6,626 nucleotides of DNA, from contig CAZPWQ010000158.1 in NCBI GenBank assembly GCA_964590495.1, forward strand, positions 1 to 6,626. The letters run 5' to 3'. This DNA is from CAZPWQ01 sp964590495. GTDB lineage: Bacteria; Bacteroidota; Rhodothermia; Balneolales; Balneolaceae. Positions 5,484-6,626 of this stretch are shown here, one piece after another. Each line of letters starts with the position of its first letter. The stretch's first letter is position 1. The position numbers and the translations under genes are program-made. The notes under the pieces were generated by a model that saw only the letters and a program-made list of their open reading frames with translations, was not told the origin of the DNA and ran no database searches.

Positions 5484-6572
5484 GCAAATATATCTAAAGA
5501 AGAGCGGGAACAGCGTCAGGCTGAACGCCGCAAAAAAAGGGGTTCACAAAACGAAAGGGCAAAAAGCTGGCTGAGAGAATGGATGGATGCTCTCCTTTTT
5601 GCGGCAATTGCGGCGATTATTATCCGCACATTCTTTTTTGAAGCTTATCGTATCCCCACTCCCTCTATGGAAAAGACGTTGATGACCGGTGATTTTCTGA
5701 TTGTCTCAAAAATCAGTTATGGCCCGCGTACGCCAATGGTTTTCAGCGTTCCGTTCACAAATATTTATATGCCGGGTGTAACACTGCCGTGGACGCGCCT
5801 GCCGGGCCTTACTGATATAAAGCGTAACGATATAATAGTTTTCAATTACCCGATTGATTTGGATCCTATTTCAGCAAAAACGAATTATATAAAGCGTGCT
5901 GTAGGTATGCCGGGGGATACGCTGATGATTGATGATACAGAACTTTTTGTAAACGGCGAACAGGCCGAGCATTTTGAGGGAATCCAAAAAACCTACCTTG
6001 TGGAGGTTAGAGAAAGGGTAAGGCTGAGTGCTGCAAAAGTAAAAGCTGCGGGAGGTACTTTGATTACTTCCCAGGGACCCAACAGCTATCGCGTGAACAT
6101 GAACCGCAGTGTTGCAGATGTTATTGAGGCATGGCCCGAGGTAAATAGTATAGAACCTTTTGTACTTCCGGACGATTTTAACGAATATAACCGGCGCGAA
6201 TTCAGCTTCTCATCAGGTTTTAATAATCATCACCATCTTCCACCTGTGGTTGTTCCTTTTGAGGGACAAACAGTGACATTAACATCTGACAATTGGCATA
6301 TATATGAAAATATTATTACTCGTTATGAACGTAATAATGTTAACCGGGAGGGTGATCAATTTATAATCAATGGAGAAGAGACCAGTGAATATACAATCCG
6401 GAAGAATTACTTTTTCCTGATGGGCGACAACCGTGACGACAGTGAAGACAGCCGGTTCTGGGGATTTGTACCCCAGGATCATGTGGTTGGAAAGGCAGGT
6501 ATGATCTACTTCTCCTGGGATAATGAGCGCTGGCTGCCGCGGTTCGACCGCATTCTTAACCTGATTCACTAA
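5481..6572 (+). CDS. lepB: signal peptidase I
   Basis: Signal peptidase I removes signal peptides from exported preproteins at the outer face of the inner membrane. The 363-aa protein has a very basic cytoplasmic N-terminus (6-34), one transmembrane segment (about 36-53), and then the catalytic domain. The nucleophile is Ser62 in RIPTPSMEKTL, and the general base is Lys138 in NYIKRAVGMPGD. Box E is GDNRDDSEDSRFWGFVP from 315. Between about 165 and 305 is a large insertion relative to E. coli-type cores, with an N-terminal VEVRERVRLSAAKVKAAGG segment and a histidine run NNHHH; long insertions here are usual in Bacteroidota and relatives. The start is TTG with AAGGA upstream. It follows the secreted protein gene by 35 bp and ends with tandem stops TAA TAG. 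No clear terminator is seen in the remaining 54 bp. Confidence 0.96.
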   Translation: MANISKEEREQRQAERRKKRGSQNERAKSWLREWMDALLFAAIAAIIIRTFFFEAYRIPTPSMEKTLMTGDFLIVSKISYGPRTPMVFSVPFTNIYMPGVTLPWTRLPGLTDIKRNDIIVFNYPIDLDPISAKTNYIKRAVGMPGDTLMIDDTELFVNGEQAEHFEGIQKTYLVEVRERVRLSAAKVKAAGGTLITSQGPNSYRVNMNRSVADVIEAWPEVNSIEPFVLPDDFNEYNRREFSFSSGFNNHHHLPPVVVPFEGQTVTLTSDNWHIYENIITRYERNNVNREGDQFIINGEETSEYTIRKNYFFLMGDNRDDSEDSRFWGFVPQDHVVGKAGMIYFSWDNERWLPRFDRILNLIH

Positions 6573-6626
6573 TAGAAAAACAGGCAGTGGCTTTTAGTCT
6601 TTTTCCAACTTTATTGAATCACTTCT

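Overview
The window looks like a scaffold piece from a member of the Bacteroidota/Balneolota group, probably Balneolota. The evidence is TAnnTTTG-type -7 promoter boxes, mostly SD-less starts preceded by A-rich sequence, a DUF4382 lipoprotein, a signal peptidase I with a large central insertion, and a RCAATGA heptamer intergenic repeat. Phylum-level placement is inference from these traits, not from a database match. A run of exactly 100 N (1099-1198) is an assembly gap.

Left part, minus strand (1-1063): the head of a histidine operon. hisG (5-886, long form with regulatory domain) is preceded by a good -33/-7 promoter and by a 27-codon leader peptide gene (943-1026) with nine His codons, four of the last eleven codons being part of the tract HHRHHYIHIS before the stop. 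The leader RNA can form several small hairpins, one of them mutually exclusive with a pairing that would cover the hisG start codon. hisG ends in a TGATG stop/start overlap with the next gene, which leaves the window (probably hisD).

Middle (1070-2558): a heptamer-repeat zone with the assembly gap, a spacer of about 120 bp bounded by inverted heptamer arrays, then a minus-strand DUF4382 lipoprotein gene whose stop codon lies in the first repeat heptamer. Directly upstream of it is an unreported-looking 29-codon membrane mini-ORF with a purine-rich ribosome binding site. The rest of the gap to the plus-strand genes holds an inverted repeat and a -7 box.

Right part, plus strand (2559-6626): a 92-aa YkoF-like (thiamine/HMP-binding type) protein with its own probable terminator, then lepA (EF4), a secreted protein of unknown function, and lepB (signal peptidase I). 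The last three are closely spaced (68 and 35 bp) and probably form an operon; it resembles the lepA-lepB pair known from proteobacteria but with an exported protein gene wedged between.

The most interesting item is the histidine leader peptide and its possible control of hisG, because no classical rho-independent attenuator is visible. Otherwise the genes are ordinary housekeeping genes; I see no phage, CRISPR, defence or transposase gene.
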